64,000 nucleotides of DNA, taken from the NCBI RefSeq assembly GCF_014201195.1, contig NZ_JACHDS010000001.1:3534001-3598000 (forward strand), written 5' to 3'. The position numbers and the translations under genes were made by a program. Under the pieces are notes generated by a model. It did no database searches and had not been told where the DNA came from. It was given only the letters and a program-made list of their open reading frames with translations. This DNA comes from Nocardiopsis mwathae (GTDB taxonomy: Bacteria; Actinomycetota; Actinomycetes; Streptosporangiales; Streptosporangiaceae). Shown here piece after piece: positions 26,089-34,111 of this stretch (positions are counted from its first letter, which is position 1; each line of letters starts with the position of its first letter).

Positions 26089-26768
26089 TCATCGCGTATC
26101 GCCGCGGGCGCGAACCGACGCGCTCGTGCGGAAGGGGGAGCCGTTGTCGTCGAGTTCGATCACGTGGGGGGTGTCGTCGACCAGGACGTGCACCCGGAGA
26201 ATCCAGGTGACCAGTGACCGTTGGGTGGTCGCGACGACGGTGAACAGTTCCCGTGTGCTCTCGGCGTCGAAAACGTTCAGGGGAAGTCCCAGTCCTCTTT
26301 GCCCTCGCCGCGCATGTCCTCTACGAGGAGGCGCCGTCCAGCGGCGCGGCCGTATCGGTCACGCGCACCTCGACCCGCATGATGTCGACGTTCTCCGCTG
26401 TGTCGTTCTCCACCACGAAGGACGGCGCGGTCAAGTCCGCGTCGACACCCCCGCGGGCGTAGGCCCGATCTCGGTAGCCGTCGTACCCCCGGCTCTGTGC
26501 CCAGTCGTCCATCTCGTAGGGCAGCATCGGCCGATGAACCGGCATCCCCGCGGAGGCAGGGAAGACGAAGGACGGCTCAAGGTGGGAGCCCTGGCTGCAG
26601 GTGTAGGGCCACACGTCGATGGACGCCGGGGACGGTGAGGCGACGCCGTGTCCGGAGCGGCCGCCGGGGAGGCGCCCCTGCTCCTCCTCCGGCCCAGGTC
26701 GCGGCCGCGTGCACGCCGATGATCCCGACTGTGGCACTGAGGGCGGCGCGGCGGGGAGGCAGGCGCAT
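26089..26768 (-). pseudogene. Decayed duplicate of the downstream VQGRDI-type membrane protein gene
   Basis: Three pieces in different frames match the 435-residue protein at 26905-28212. Piece 1 is MRLPPRRAALSATVGIIGV ... WAGGG from 26768, equivalent to its first 29 residues. Directly after (26681/26674) a frame change joins piece 2, matching its residues about 204-315 (VASPSPASIDVWPY, then VENDTAENVDI). About 170 codons are lost in between. Near 26330 a second frame change with about 35 codons lost leads to piece 3 (DWDFPLNVFD ... IELDDNGSPFRTSA), ending at TGA 26089-26091. This is a tandem duplication with internal deletions. No functional product is expected. Confidence 0.8.
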
Positions 26769-26904
26769 GCCCTATCGGTTCCCACACGTTCCACTGTGAA
26801 TGCGGCGAAATCGCTGTTTTCTGCTACCCCGTTCGGGGCCTTGCCACGCTGTCACCGTCGATCAACGTGCCGGCCGCGTATCAGCCGAAATCGTCAAGGC
26901 GTGC

Positions 26905-28212
26905 CTAGCGGGGCCGACCGGAGGACGACGCGTGGGGTGAGGGAGCGTGCTCCGCGGGGTCGACCGCGCTGGTCCGGAACGGGGATCCGTTGTCGTTCAC
27001 CTCCACCACCTGTGCGGTGTTGTCGATGAGGAGATGCACCCGGATCACCCACTCGACGTACGACCGCCGGGTCGTCGCAAGGATGCTGAACAGTTCCCGA
27101 TCGTTGGCCTCTACGGTGTCGTCGACACTCAACGGAAAGTTCCACGGCTCGGGATGCATACCGCCGGCGGTCACTCGGGGCGGGGCATCCGGATCGTCGA
27201 GGTCGATGACCAGAGTTCGGGGCGGCCCCAGCCCGGCCCCGTGTGCGAGGAGGACCGCGCCATCCAATGGCTCGGACCTCTCGACCACGCGCACATCGAC
27301 CAGCAGGATGTCGACGCGCTCTGCGGTGTCGTTCGCCACGGAGAAACTGACGTCGGTCCAGTTCGCGTCGACTCCCCCATGCTCGTAGGCCCACTCGCGG
27401 TAACCGTACTCATAGCCCTGATCCCACGCCCACTGCTCCCGTCGCCAGGAGTCCACCTTCCCGATCTCGACCTCTCCTGCGCTCGCCGGGAAGACGAAGG
27501 ACGGCCCAAAGGGCGCGCTGATGCTGCAGGCATAGGGCCAGACGTCCACAGTGGCGGGGGACGGTGATTCCACGCGCTGTCCGGGGCGCCCGGTCGGAAG
27601 GCACCGGTACTCGCCATCGGCAGGGGCGTTCCGGTCGATGTTCGGGTCGTCGACGTCCACGGGGACGTCCGCGATGGGCGTCGGCGGAGCACTGACCTCC
27701 CTCGGCCCTGTTCCCGCGGCACCCCCTCCGCCCTGCCTAGACGGGGTGAAGGTCACGACGACACCGGCGGTCGCGCCCACGAAGACGATCGCCCACACGG
27801 CCACCAACGTGTGAAACGCGGGGGTGCCGAGGCGGCCCTGCAGATTCAGCGTGAGAAACGACGAGACAACGGTGGCCGGACCATGGATGGTGGTATTCGT
27901 CCGATTCGAGATATCCCGCCCTTGGACGGTCACCCCACTGACGGAATCGGCCGTGACGGTGTTCCGCGTCCCCGCCCCAGGAGACTCGTCCTTCCTATCC
28001 TTCATCGCGCCGGAGGAGATCCGACGTCCGGCCACGTCCTGGCGCCAGACGGCGATCAACAGCCCCGCCGCGCCGACGACGGCCGCCGCCCGCAGGGCGA
28101 TCCACCATCCGAGGTTCCCCTCCGGCCCGCCCCCGGCCCAGATCGCGGCCGCGAGCACACCGGTGATCACCATCGTGGCGGCCAGGGGGGCGATTCGGGG
28201 CGGCACACGCAT
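26905..28212 (-). CDS. Membrane protein with VQGRDI-type motif, unknown function
   Basis: A 435-residue protein with two transmembrane segments near the N-terminus (about 8-27 and 34-55) and a third at about 134-155. Between them lies NTVTADSVSGVTVQGRDI (83-101). This resembles the short beta-type signature of actinobacterial conflict-system proteins, in which small domains precede membrane or effector parts. After the third segment comes a Gly/Pro linker and a roughly 260-residue domain, probably extracytoplasmic, rich in Trp/Tyr (YEYGYREW). No Shine-Dalgarno sequence is present; CATAAT eight bases before the ATG suggests a leaderless transcript. A decayed tandem duplicate lies immediately downstream. 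Function unknown. Confidence 0.7.
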   Translation of the reverse strand: MRVPPRIAPLAATMVITGVLAAAIWAGGGPEGNLGWWIALRAAAVVGAAGLLIAVWRQDVAGRRISSGAMKDRKDESPGAGTRNTVTADSVSGVTVQGRDISNRTNTTIHGPATVVSSFLTLNLQGRLGTPAFHTLVAVWAIVFVGATAGVVVTFTPSRQGGGGAAGTGPREVSAPPTPIADVPVDVDDPNIDRNAPADGEYRCLPTGRPGQRVESPSPATVDVWPYACSISAPFGPSFVFPASAGEVEIGKVDSWRREQWAWDQGYEYGYREWAYEHGGVDANWTDVSFSVANDTAERVDILLVDVRVVERSEPLDGAVLLAHGAGLGPPRTLVIDLDDPDAPPRVTAGGMHPEPWNFPLSVDDTVEANDRELFSILATTRRSYVEWVIRVHLLIDNTAQVVEVNDNGSPFRTSAVDPAEHAPSPHASSSGRPR

Positions 28213-28472
28213 GCGCGGATTATGCCCGGAAATACCCTGCGAAATCAGCCCGATATCCCTGCCGAAATTCGGGTCGCATCGCTGTTACCACCCGCGCCCC
28301 ACCCGAAAGTCGCGTCACATATCCCATGTCTGCCGCACCTGGCGCATTCACCACGTTTCCTCGCCTCCACGGCGTGGTCGGAAGGGCCACGGCGTCCGCC
28401 GCCGTGCGGGCTTCCCACCGCACCCAAGGAGGCCGGCACTCGACCGCGTCAGCCCTGGTCGCGGTCGCGCTA

Positions 28473-28844
28473 CTACCGCCCGGCGGTATCCGTGCCATCG
28501 GCGGCATCCGTGCCATCGGCGGCGGCCGCATCGTCGGCCGGGAACCTGCGCTCGTTGATGGCGACCTTCTCCTTCAGCGCCGCTTCGAGGTCGACGTCGA
28601 GGACGTCGGCGAGGCGCAGCAGGTAGCTCAGGACGTCGGCCATCTCCATCCGGACGGCGTGGGCCTTGTCCGGGTCGTCCATGACGCGGGCCGCCTCCTC
28701 GGGGGTCAGCCACTGGAACTCGGCGGCGAGTTCTCCCGCCTCGCCGGTCAGGGCCATGGCGAGGTTCTTCGGGGTGTGGAACGGTTCCCAGTCGCGGCGG
28801 GCGGCGAAATCGGCCAGGAGGTCCTGCAACGCTGTCATGCTCAC
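28473..28844 (-). CDS. MazG-like nucleotide pyrophosphohydrolase
   Basis: A 123-residue single-domain MazG family enzyme (all-alpha NTP pyrophosphatase). FHTPKNLAMALTGEAGELAAEF carries the E-x-x-E metal-binding helix, and MEMADVLSYLLRLAD carries the second E-x-x-D. The usual role is hydrolysis of aberrant or signalling nucleotides to monophosphate plus pyrophosphate. The tail is an unusual Ala/Asp/Gly/Thr repeat (ADGTDAADGTDTAG), a short in-frame repeat. The start is ambiguous between GTG 28844 and ATG 28838; GGGTG precedes the latter. It lies at the island border next to the MFS exporter. Confidence 0.85.
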   Translation of the reverse strand: MSMTALQDLLADFAARRDWEPFHTPKNLAMALTGEAGELAAEFQWLTPEEAARVMDDPDKAHAVRMEMADVLSYLLRLADVLDVDLEAALKEKVAINERRFPADDAAAADGTDAADGTDTAGR

Positions 28845-28963
28845 CCGTCATGACTATCACCCCGCCGCAGGGGGCCGTGACCGGTGCGCCCGGGAGGCCC
28901 CCTGTGTTCCTCGCCCACGCGGGGATGCGACGGCATCCGGGTGACGACGAACACCACTTCTTT

Positions 28964-28994
28964 GGAAATATCTTCCTATGTAGATATCGTTTCC
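28964..28994. promoter_or_regulatory. AT-rich imperfect palindrome, candidate operator
   Basis: GGAAATATCT (28964-28973) and AGATATCGTTTCC (28982-28994) form a dyad (ATATCT/AGATAT and GGAAA/TTTCC) with an 8-base centre. It stands out as AT-rich against the GC-rich background. It lies about 170 bases upstream of the MFS gene and 120 bases from the mazG-like start. Confidence 0.5.
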
Positions 28995-29164
28995 CATGCG
29001 GAGCTCGACCACCGCAACCGACCCCCTCCACCGCGCCACCGGCCGCCCCCCGCCCACGACCCCGGCGGAGCCGTCGCGCATAGTGGTGGGATCACCGGAC
29101 CTCGCGCGGGATGGTCGCGGCTCCGCCCCTTGGAACCATCACCCACGCCACCGATGGAGAACGC

Positions 29165-30424
29165 ATGGAATCGACCCGGACCGAGCGCGCCGACACGGAG
29201 GAGGAACCCGCGACCGACAGCGGGCGCGCACCGCTGCTGATCGTGCTGGCCCTCGGGGCGCTGACCGCGCTGGCGCCGCTGTCCCTGGACATGTACCTGC
29301 CGGCGCTGCCCGGAGTCGCCGACGACCTCGGGGTGGCCGCTTCGACCGCGCAGCTCACGCTGACCGCGTGCCTGGTCGGCCTGGCGGTGGGGCAGCTCGT
29401 GGTGGGGCCCCTGAGCGACGCGCTCGGGCGGCGGCCGCCGCTGATCGTGGGAATGGCCGTCTACACCGCCGCCACGTTCGCGTGCGCCTTCGCGCACGAC
29501 GCGACGGCACTGCTCGGTCTGCGGGTGCTCCAGGGGATCGCCGGGGCCTCGGGCATCGTGATCGCGCGGGCCATCGTCCGGGACCTGTTCGACGGGGTGG
29601 CCGCCGGCCGGTTCTTCTCGACGCTGATGCTGGTCTCCGGGGCGGCGCCGGTGGCGGCCCCGCTCGTCGGCGGGCAGCTGCTGCGCGTCACCGACTGGCG
29701 CGGGATCTTCCTCGTGCTCGGCGCCGTCAGCGCGGTGATCCTGGTACTCACCGTCGCGGCCGTCCGCGAGAGCCTCCCGCCCGAGCGGCGGTCCGGAGGC
29801 GCCCTCGGCGCGACCCTGCGCACCATGGGCGGGCTCCTGCGAGACCGCGTGTTCACCGGCTACGTGCTCACCGGCGCCCTCGCCTTCGCCGCGCTGTTCG
29901 GCTACATCTCCGGCTCGTCCTTCGTCATCCAGGACATCTACGGGGCCTCGGCGCAGACCTTCAGCCTGCTGTTCGGCCTCAACGGCGTGGGCATCGTGAT
30001 CGCCGGGCAGCTCAACGGGCACGTACTGCTCGGCCGGTTCCGCATGGAGCGGCTGCTGGCCGCCGGACTCGCCGTCATCACCGCGGCCGGGGCCGCCCTG
30101 GTCGCCCTGGCCCTGGTACACGCGCCGCTGTGGGCGGTCGTGGCGGCGCTGTTCGTCCTGGCCTCCGGCATGGGGCTGATCCTGCCCAACTCCACCGCGC
30201 TGTCCCTCCAGCGCGCCGGGCACGCGGCGGGCGCGGCGTCGGCGCTGCTGGGAACGGCGCAGTTCCTGATCGGCGCGGCGGCCGGTCCGCTCGTCGGCCT
30301 GGGCGACGGCGGCAGCGCGCTGCCGATGGCCGCCACCATCCTCACCATGTCCCTGGCGGCCTGCGCCGCGTGCGTGCTCCTGACGCGGCCGCAGGCACTG
30401 GCACCGTCGCGAACGGCCGACTGA
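29165..30424 (+). CDS. Bcr/CflA family MFS drug exporter
   Basis: A 419-residue, 12-helix major facilitator. LDMYLPALPGVADDL after helix 1 and GQLVVGPLSDALGRRPPL (motif A, loop 2-3) are hallmarks of the Bcr/CflA drug:H+ antiporter family, and the length is normal. The ATG at 29165 has GGAG eight bases upstream. It is alone in its transcription unit and convergent with the dehydrogenase gene. An AT-rich palindrome upstream suggests regulation by a dimeric repressor that is not encoded beside it. The substrate cannot be inferred. Confidence 0.88.
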   Translation: MESTRTERADTEEEPATDSGRAPLLIVLALGALTALAPLSLDMYLPALPGVADDLGVAASTAQLTLTACLVGLAVGQLVVGPLSDALGRRPPLIVGMAVYTAATFACAFAHDATALLGLRVLQGIAGASGIVIARAIVRDLFDGVAAGRFFSTLMLVSGAAPVAAPLVGGQLLRVTDWRGIFLVLGAVSAVILVLTVAAVRESLPPERRSGGALGATLRTMGGLLRDRVFTGYVLTGALAFAALFGYISGSSFVIQDIYGASAQTFSLLFGLNGVGIVIAGQLNGHVLLGRFRMERLLAAGLAVITAAGAALVALALVHAPLWAVVAALFVLASGMGLILPNSTALSLQRAGHAAGAASALLGTAQFLIGAAAGPLVGLGDGGSALPMAATILTMSLAACAACVLLTRPQALAPSRTAD

Positions 30425-30454
30425 CCCGCGGCCCGAACAGGCCCGGACGGACAC

Positions 30455-31456
30455 TCACGCGACGGCGTTGAGGCGGCGCCCGGCCGCGTAGGCCTCGATG
30501 TTGTCGCGCGTGGTGTCGAGGATGCGCCGCACCGCCTCCTCGGTGTAGAAGGCGCTGTGCGGGGTGATGATGACATTGCGCATCCGCAGCAGGATGTGGT
30601 CGGTGAGCAGCGTCTCCAGGTCGTGGCCGCGGGTGAAGACCGACCGCAGCAGCTCGGCCTCCTCGCGCAGGGCGGGTTCGGCCTCGATGACGTCCAGCCC
30701 GGCCGCCGCCACGGTGCCGTCGGCCAGGGCGCGCAACAGCGCCTGGGAATCGACCACCTCACCGCGCGACGTGTTGATGAGCACCGCCCCGCGGCGCATC
30801 CGGGCGAACTGCGGCTGACCGAGCATGTGGCGGGTCGCCTCACCGCCGGGCACGTGCAGACTGACCACGTCCGCCGACGCGAGCAGCGTCGGCAGGTCCA
30901 CGTAGCCCACCCGCGGATCGGCCGCCAGCACCGCGTCGGGCAGGGGGTCGGTGGCCAGGACGTCCATCCCGAACCCGCGCGCGATCTCCACCGTGTGCCG
31001 TCCGATGCCGCCGGTTCCGACCACCCCCATGATCTTTCCGTGCAGGTCGAAGCCGCGCAGCCCGGACAGGGAGAAGTCGCCGCGCCGCGTCCGGTCGACG
31101 CCCTCCACGATGCGGTGGCTGATGGCCAGCAGCAGCGCGAACACGTGCTCGGCGATGGTCCGCTCCCCGTACGCCGGAACGTTGTCGACATCCACACCGT
31201 GTTCGTGGCACCAGCCCATGTCGATGTGGTCGTAGCCGGTCGAGCGGGTGGCGATGAGGCCGAGGGAGTGGAAGCGGTCCAGGACGCCGGAGGACACATC
31301 CGAGTAGATAAAGGTCGAGATGACGTCGGCGTCGGCGTGTTCCACCGCGAGCCGTTCGTTCAGCGGCTCCGCCTCGAACCGCACCTCGTGGTCGCCCGCC
31401 AGAACCTTGAGGACCTGACGCTCCCACTCCTCGACTTCGAAGAACGAGATCTTCAT
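30455..31456 (-). CDS. D-2-hydroxyacid dehydrogenase (D-lactate dehydrogenase type)
   Basis: A 333-residue NAD-dependent enzyme. The nucleotide fold carries GVVGTGGIGRHTVE around residue 150. The catalytic Arg lies in NTSRGEVVD, the Glu in the IEAEPAL segment and the His in TPHSAFYT. STGYDHIDM and VPAYGERTIAEH match the D-lactate dehydrogenase (LdhA) subgroup rather than SerA. Chosen ATG 31456: the conserved N-terminus MKISFFEVEEWER starts there and GGCAGGA precedes it. The frame extends 40 codons further without conservation. It probably reduces pyruvate or a related 2-oxoacid in the cytoplasm. The nearby dha genes feed glycolysis, so D-lactate formation is plausible. Confidence 0.88.
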   Translation of the reverse strand: MKISFFEVEEWERQVLKVLAGDHEVRFEAEPLNERLAVEHADADVISTFIYSDVSSGVLDRFHSLGLIATRSTGYDHIDMGWCHEHGVDVDNVPAYGERTIAEHVFALLLAISHRIVEGVDRTRRGDFSLSGLRGFDLHGKIMGVVGTGGIGRHTVEIARGFGMDVLATDPLPDAVLAADPRVGYVDLPTLLASADVVSLHVPGGEATRHMLGQPQFARMRRGAVLINTSRGEVVDSQALLRALADGTVAAAGLDVIEAEPALREEAELLRSVFTRGHDLETLLTDHILLRMRNVIITPHSAFYTEEAVRRILDTTRDNIEAYAAGRRLNAVA

Positions 31457-31642
31457 CCGTCCTGCCCCTTTCCCGTCGTCCGTGGGCGCGGCCGCCGACC
31501 GGCCGGACGCCGCGCCGCGGGCCCACACTTCGACGATGGGACGGGGAGGGCCGCCACGGCAGTCCCCGAAGGTCACGCCGCCCCCGGTCGGAGGTCCCGC
31601 GCCGGAGGGGGAGAGGTCGGGGGCGGCCCCGGGTGGCGGGCC

Positions 31643-32035
31643 TCAGAGTTTGCGGAAGTCGCGGGCCTCCTCCGCGGCTGCGGCGACCGCGGACAGGTCG
31701 GCACCGGCGCCGGCGGCCACCTTGGCCGCGACGGCCCCCTCCACGAACGGCGCGTCCACCAGACGCGCCCGCACCTCGGGGCGGTCTTCCAGCACCATCC
31801 GGGTGGTGAGCACCGAGCTGCCCAGGTCCATGAGCACGATCACCCCGGCGCCGGACTCCGCCGTGTCCACGGCGGAGCTCACCTTGTCATACGAGGTGCC
31901 GAGTCCGCCGTCGTCCGTCCCCCCGGCCGTCGCGACGTCGACGTGCTCCGTGCCGAGCTCGCCGACCATCGCGGCCACTCCCGCGGCGAGCTCCGCGCTG
32001 TGCGAGACGAGGACGATACCCACCCTGTCTGTCAT
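31643..32035 (-). CDS. dhaM: DhaM, PTS-dependent dihydroxyacetone kinase phosphotransfer subunit
   Basis: A 130-residue EIIA-mannose-like domain. The phospho-accepting His is in IVLVSHS (His12), and the later VLMDLGSS and PFVEGAVAA segments are typical of DhaM. DhaM passes phosphate from HPr to the ADP bound on DhaL. E. coli DhaM has extra HPr and EI-like domains; this protein has the EIIA part only, as in many Gram-positives, so it depends on the general PTS. It is divergent from dhaK across 254 bases containing a palindrome and triple direct repeats. Confidence 0.9.
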   Translation of the reverse strand: MTDRVGIVLVSHSAELAAGVAAMVGELGTEHVDVATAGGTDDGGLGTSYDKVSSAVDTAESGAGVIVLMDLGSSVLTTRMVLEDRPEVRARLVDAPFVEGAVAAKVAAGAGADLSAVAAAAEEARDFRKL

Positions 32036-32057
32036 GGAAGCCGACCCTACCCCCGCG

Positions 32058-32072
32058 TTTCACGACGTGAAA
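32058..32072. promoter_or_regulatory. Palindrome TTTCACG-A-CGTGAAA, candidate operator
   Basis: A perfect 7+1+7 inverted repeat 23 bases upstream of the dhaM start and 218 bases before dhaK, within the divergent region. Its position would let one regulator control dhaM, and possibly dhaKL. Confidence 0.55.
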
Positions 32073-32106
32073 AGGGGTGTTCCAGGTGCGGGCCAACGGG
32101 TAGGTC

Positions 32107-32140
32107 GTTTTCGCCACCGTTTCGCCACCGTTTCGCCACC
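32107..32140. repeat. Three direct repeats of GTTTCGCCACC
   Basis: GTTTCGCCACC occurs three times in tandem, the first copy carrying one extra T, with a period of 11-12 bases (about one helical turn). It lies in the dhaM-dhaK divergent promoter region. Tandem repeats in helical phase suit cooperative regulator binding. Confidence 0.55.
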
Positions 32141-32289
32141 CGACACTCCGCTTCACCCCTGTCCCATCGCCACCACTTCCGTCACACTTCCCCTACCGGG
32201 CCATGGTCGGGCCGCCCACCGATCCCGCCGTCCCGCCCGCCGGGGCGGGTGGGACCGCGGCCGCCCCGTTCGAGCAGGAGGCAACCACC

Positions 32290-33288
32290 GTGAAGAAGTT
32301 CGTCAACACCGCCGACACGGTCCTGCGGGACGCCCTCACCGGGCTCGCCGCCGCCCACCCCGAGCTCTCGGTCGACATCGAGCGCCGGTTCGTCGCCCGC
32401 GCCGAGCCGCCCCGCTCCGGCAAGGTCGCCCTGGTCTCCGGCGGCGGATCCGGCCACGAGCCGCTGCACGCCGGGTTCGTCGGCCCCGGCATGCTCGACG
32501 CGGCCTGCCCGGGCGAGATCTTCACCTCGCCCGTACCCGACCAGATGCTCGCCGCCGCCTCCGCCGTCGACTCCGGTGCGGGCGTGCTGTTCGTCGTGAA
32601 GAACTACACCGGCGACGTGATGAACTTCGAGATGGCCGCGGACCTGGCCGGCGACGACGGTATCGAGACCGCCAGCGTCCTGGTCGACGACGACGTGGCC
32701 GTGGAGGACTCCACGTTCACCGCGGGGCGCCGCGGCACCGGCGCGACCCTCTTCGTCGAGAAGATCGCCGGCGCACTGGCCGAGGAGGGCGCCGACCTCG
32801 CCGCGGTGGCCGACATGGCGCGCCGGGTCGACGAGGCCTCGCGCTCCTTCGCGATCGCCCTGACCGCCTGCACCACCCCCGCATCCGGTAAGCCCGGCTT
32901 CGACCTCCCCGAGGACGAGATCGAGGTCGGCGTCGGCATCCACGGCGAGCCCGGCCGCAGGCGGGAGAAAGTGCGCCCGGCGGCGGAGCTGGCCGCCCTG
33001 CTCGTGGACACGGTGGTGGACGACCTCGCCTCCGCCCCGGACCAGCCCGCGATCGTTCTGCTCAACGGCATGGGCGGCACCCCCCTGATCGAGCTCTACG
33101 TGCTCTTCGGCGAGGTGAGCGCCCGGCTGGAGCAGCGGGGCGTGCGCGTCGCCCGAAGCCTGGTCGGCAACTACGTGACCAGCCTGGACATGGCGGGGGC
33201 GTCCCTCACCGCCTGCCGCGCCGATGACCGCATGATCGACCTGTGGGACGCACCGGTCCGCACCCCGGCCCTGCGCTGGGGCGTGTGA
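32290..33288 (+). CDS. dhaK: DhaK, dihydroxyacetone-binding subunit
   Basis: A 332-residue subunit that covalently binds dihydroxyacetone through a His as hemiaminal (His218 in GIHGEPG). LVSGGGSGHEPLHAGFVG and VKNYTGDVMNFEMA are diagnostic. The start is a GTG at 32290 with AGGAGG nine bases upstream; the frame extends further but without conservation. It is first of the dhaKL pair, with 66 bases to dhaL. Together with DhaL and DhaM it makes dihydroxyacetone phosphate using PEP. Confidence 0.95.
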   Translation: MKKFVNTADTVLRDALTGLAAAHPELSVDIERRFVARAEPPRSGKVALVSGGGSGHEPLHAGFVGPGMLDAACPGEIFTSPVPDQMLAAASAVDSGAGVLFVVKNYTGDVMNFEMAADLAGDDGIETASVLVDDDVAVEDSTFTAGRRGTGATLFVEKIAGALAEEGADLAAVADMARRVDEASRSFAIALTACTTPASGKPGFDLPEDEIEVGVGIHGEPGRRREKVRPAAELAALLVDTVVDDLASAPDQPAIVLLNGMGGTPLIELYVLFGEVSARLEQRGVRVARSLVGNYVTSLDMAGASLTACRADDRMIDLWDAPVRTPALRWGV

Positions 33289-33354
33289 CCGCTCCCCTCT
33301 CCTCCGCTCCCTCCCCCACCCACGACCAACACACTTCAGACGAGGAACACCACC

Positions 33355-34002
33355 ATGGGCACCCTGGACGTCGATGTCGCCACCGCCCGCGCCTGGCTCC
33401 AGGCCGCGGCCACCAGCATGGACGACCACGCGGACCACCTGTCCGCCCTAGACGCGGCCATCGGCGACGGCGACCACGGCACCAACATGCGGCGCGGGTT
33501 CTCCGCGGTGGCCGACAAGCTCGCGGCGGCCGAGCCCGCGACCGCGGGCGAACTGCTCACCCTGACGGGCCGAACGCTCATCTCCACCGTGGGCGGCGCC
33601 TCCGGCCCCCTCTACGGTTCGATCTTCCGCGCCGCGGGCAAACGCCTCGCCGAGCCCACCGCCGATCTCGCCGAGGCGCTGCGCGACGGGCTGGAGGCGG
33701 TGCAGAAGCTCGGCGGGGCGCAGCCCGGCGACAAGACCATCGTCGACGCCTACACCCCGGCCGTGGACGCGCTCGCAGCGGCCGTCGCCGACGGCGCCGA
33801 CCCGGCGGGCGCCGCCCGCGCGGCCGCGACCGCAGCCGACGAGGGGGCGCAGGCCACCATCCCCCTGCTCGCCCGCAAGGGACGCGCCTCCTACCTGGGC
33901 GAGCGCAGCATCGGCCACCAGGACCCGGGCGCCACCTCGACCGCGCTGATCTTCGCCGCGCTCGCCGACACCCTGGAGGCGGCGCGGCAGGGGGAGGGCT
34001 GA
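33355..34002 (+). CDS. dhaL: DhaL, ADP-binding dihydroxyacetone kinase subunit
   Basis: A 215-residue all-helical nucleotide-binding subunit. DAAIGDGDHGTNM holds the Asp residues that coordinate Mg-ADP, and STVGGASGPLYGS and DPGATSTALIF are typical of the family. The nucleotide stays bound and is re-phosphorylated by DhaM rather than exchanged. It follows dhaK in the same unit and ends 109 bases before the threonine aldolase start. Confidence 0.95.
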   Translation: MGTLDVDVATARAWLQAAATSMDDHADHLSALDAAIGDGDHGTNMRRGFSAVADKLAAAEPATAGELLTLTGRTLISTVGGASGPLYGSIFRAAGKRLAEPTADLAEALRDGLEAVQKLGGAQPGDKTIVDAYTPAVDALAAAVADGADPAGAARAAATAADEGAQATIPLLARKGRASYLGERSIGHQDPGATSTALIFAALADTLEAARQGEG

Positions 34003-34111
34003 GACGGCCGGACACGGTGCCCCCTCCCCCGCGCCGCATACGCCGGACCCCCCTTCCCATAGGGTGATCCCGCCTCTGCTCGGACGTGAGCGAACGGAAG
34101 GACAGCGCGCC

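Noticed and set aside
28976-30454. 492-codon minus-strand frame opposite the MFS exporter
   Set aside because: Gln/Gly/Arg-rich shadow; the plus strand encodes a complete 12-helix Bcr/CflA exporter.
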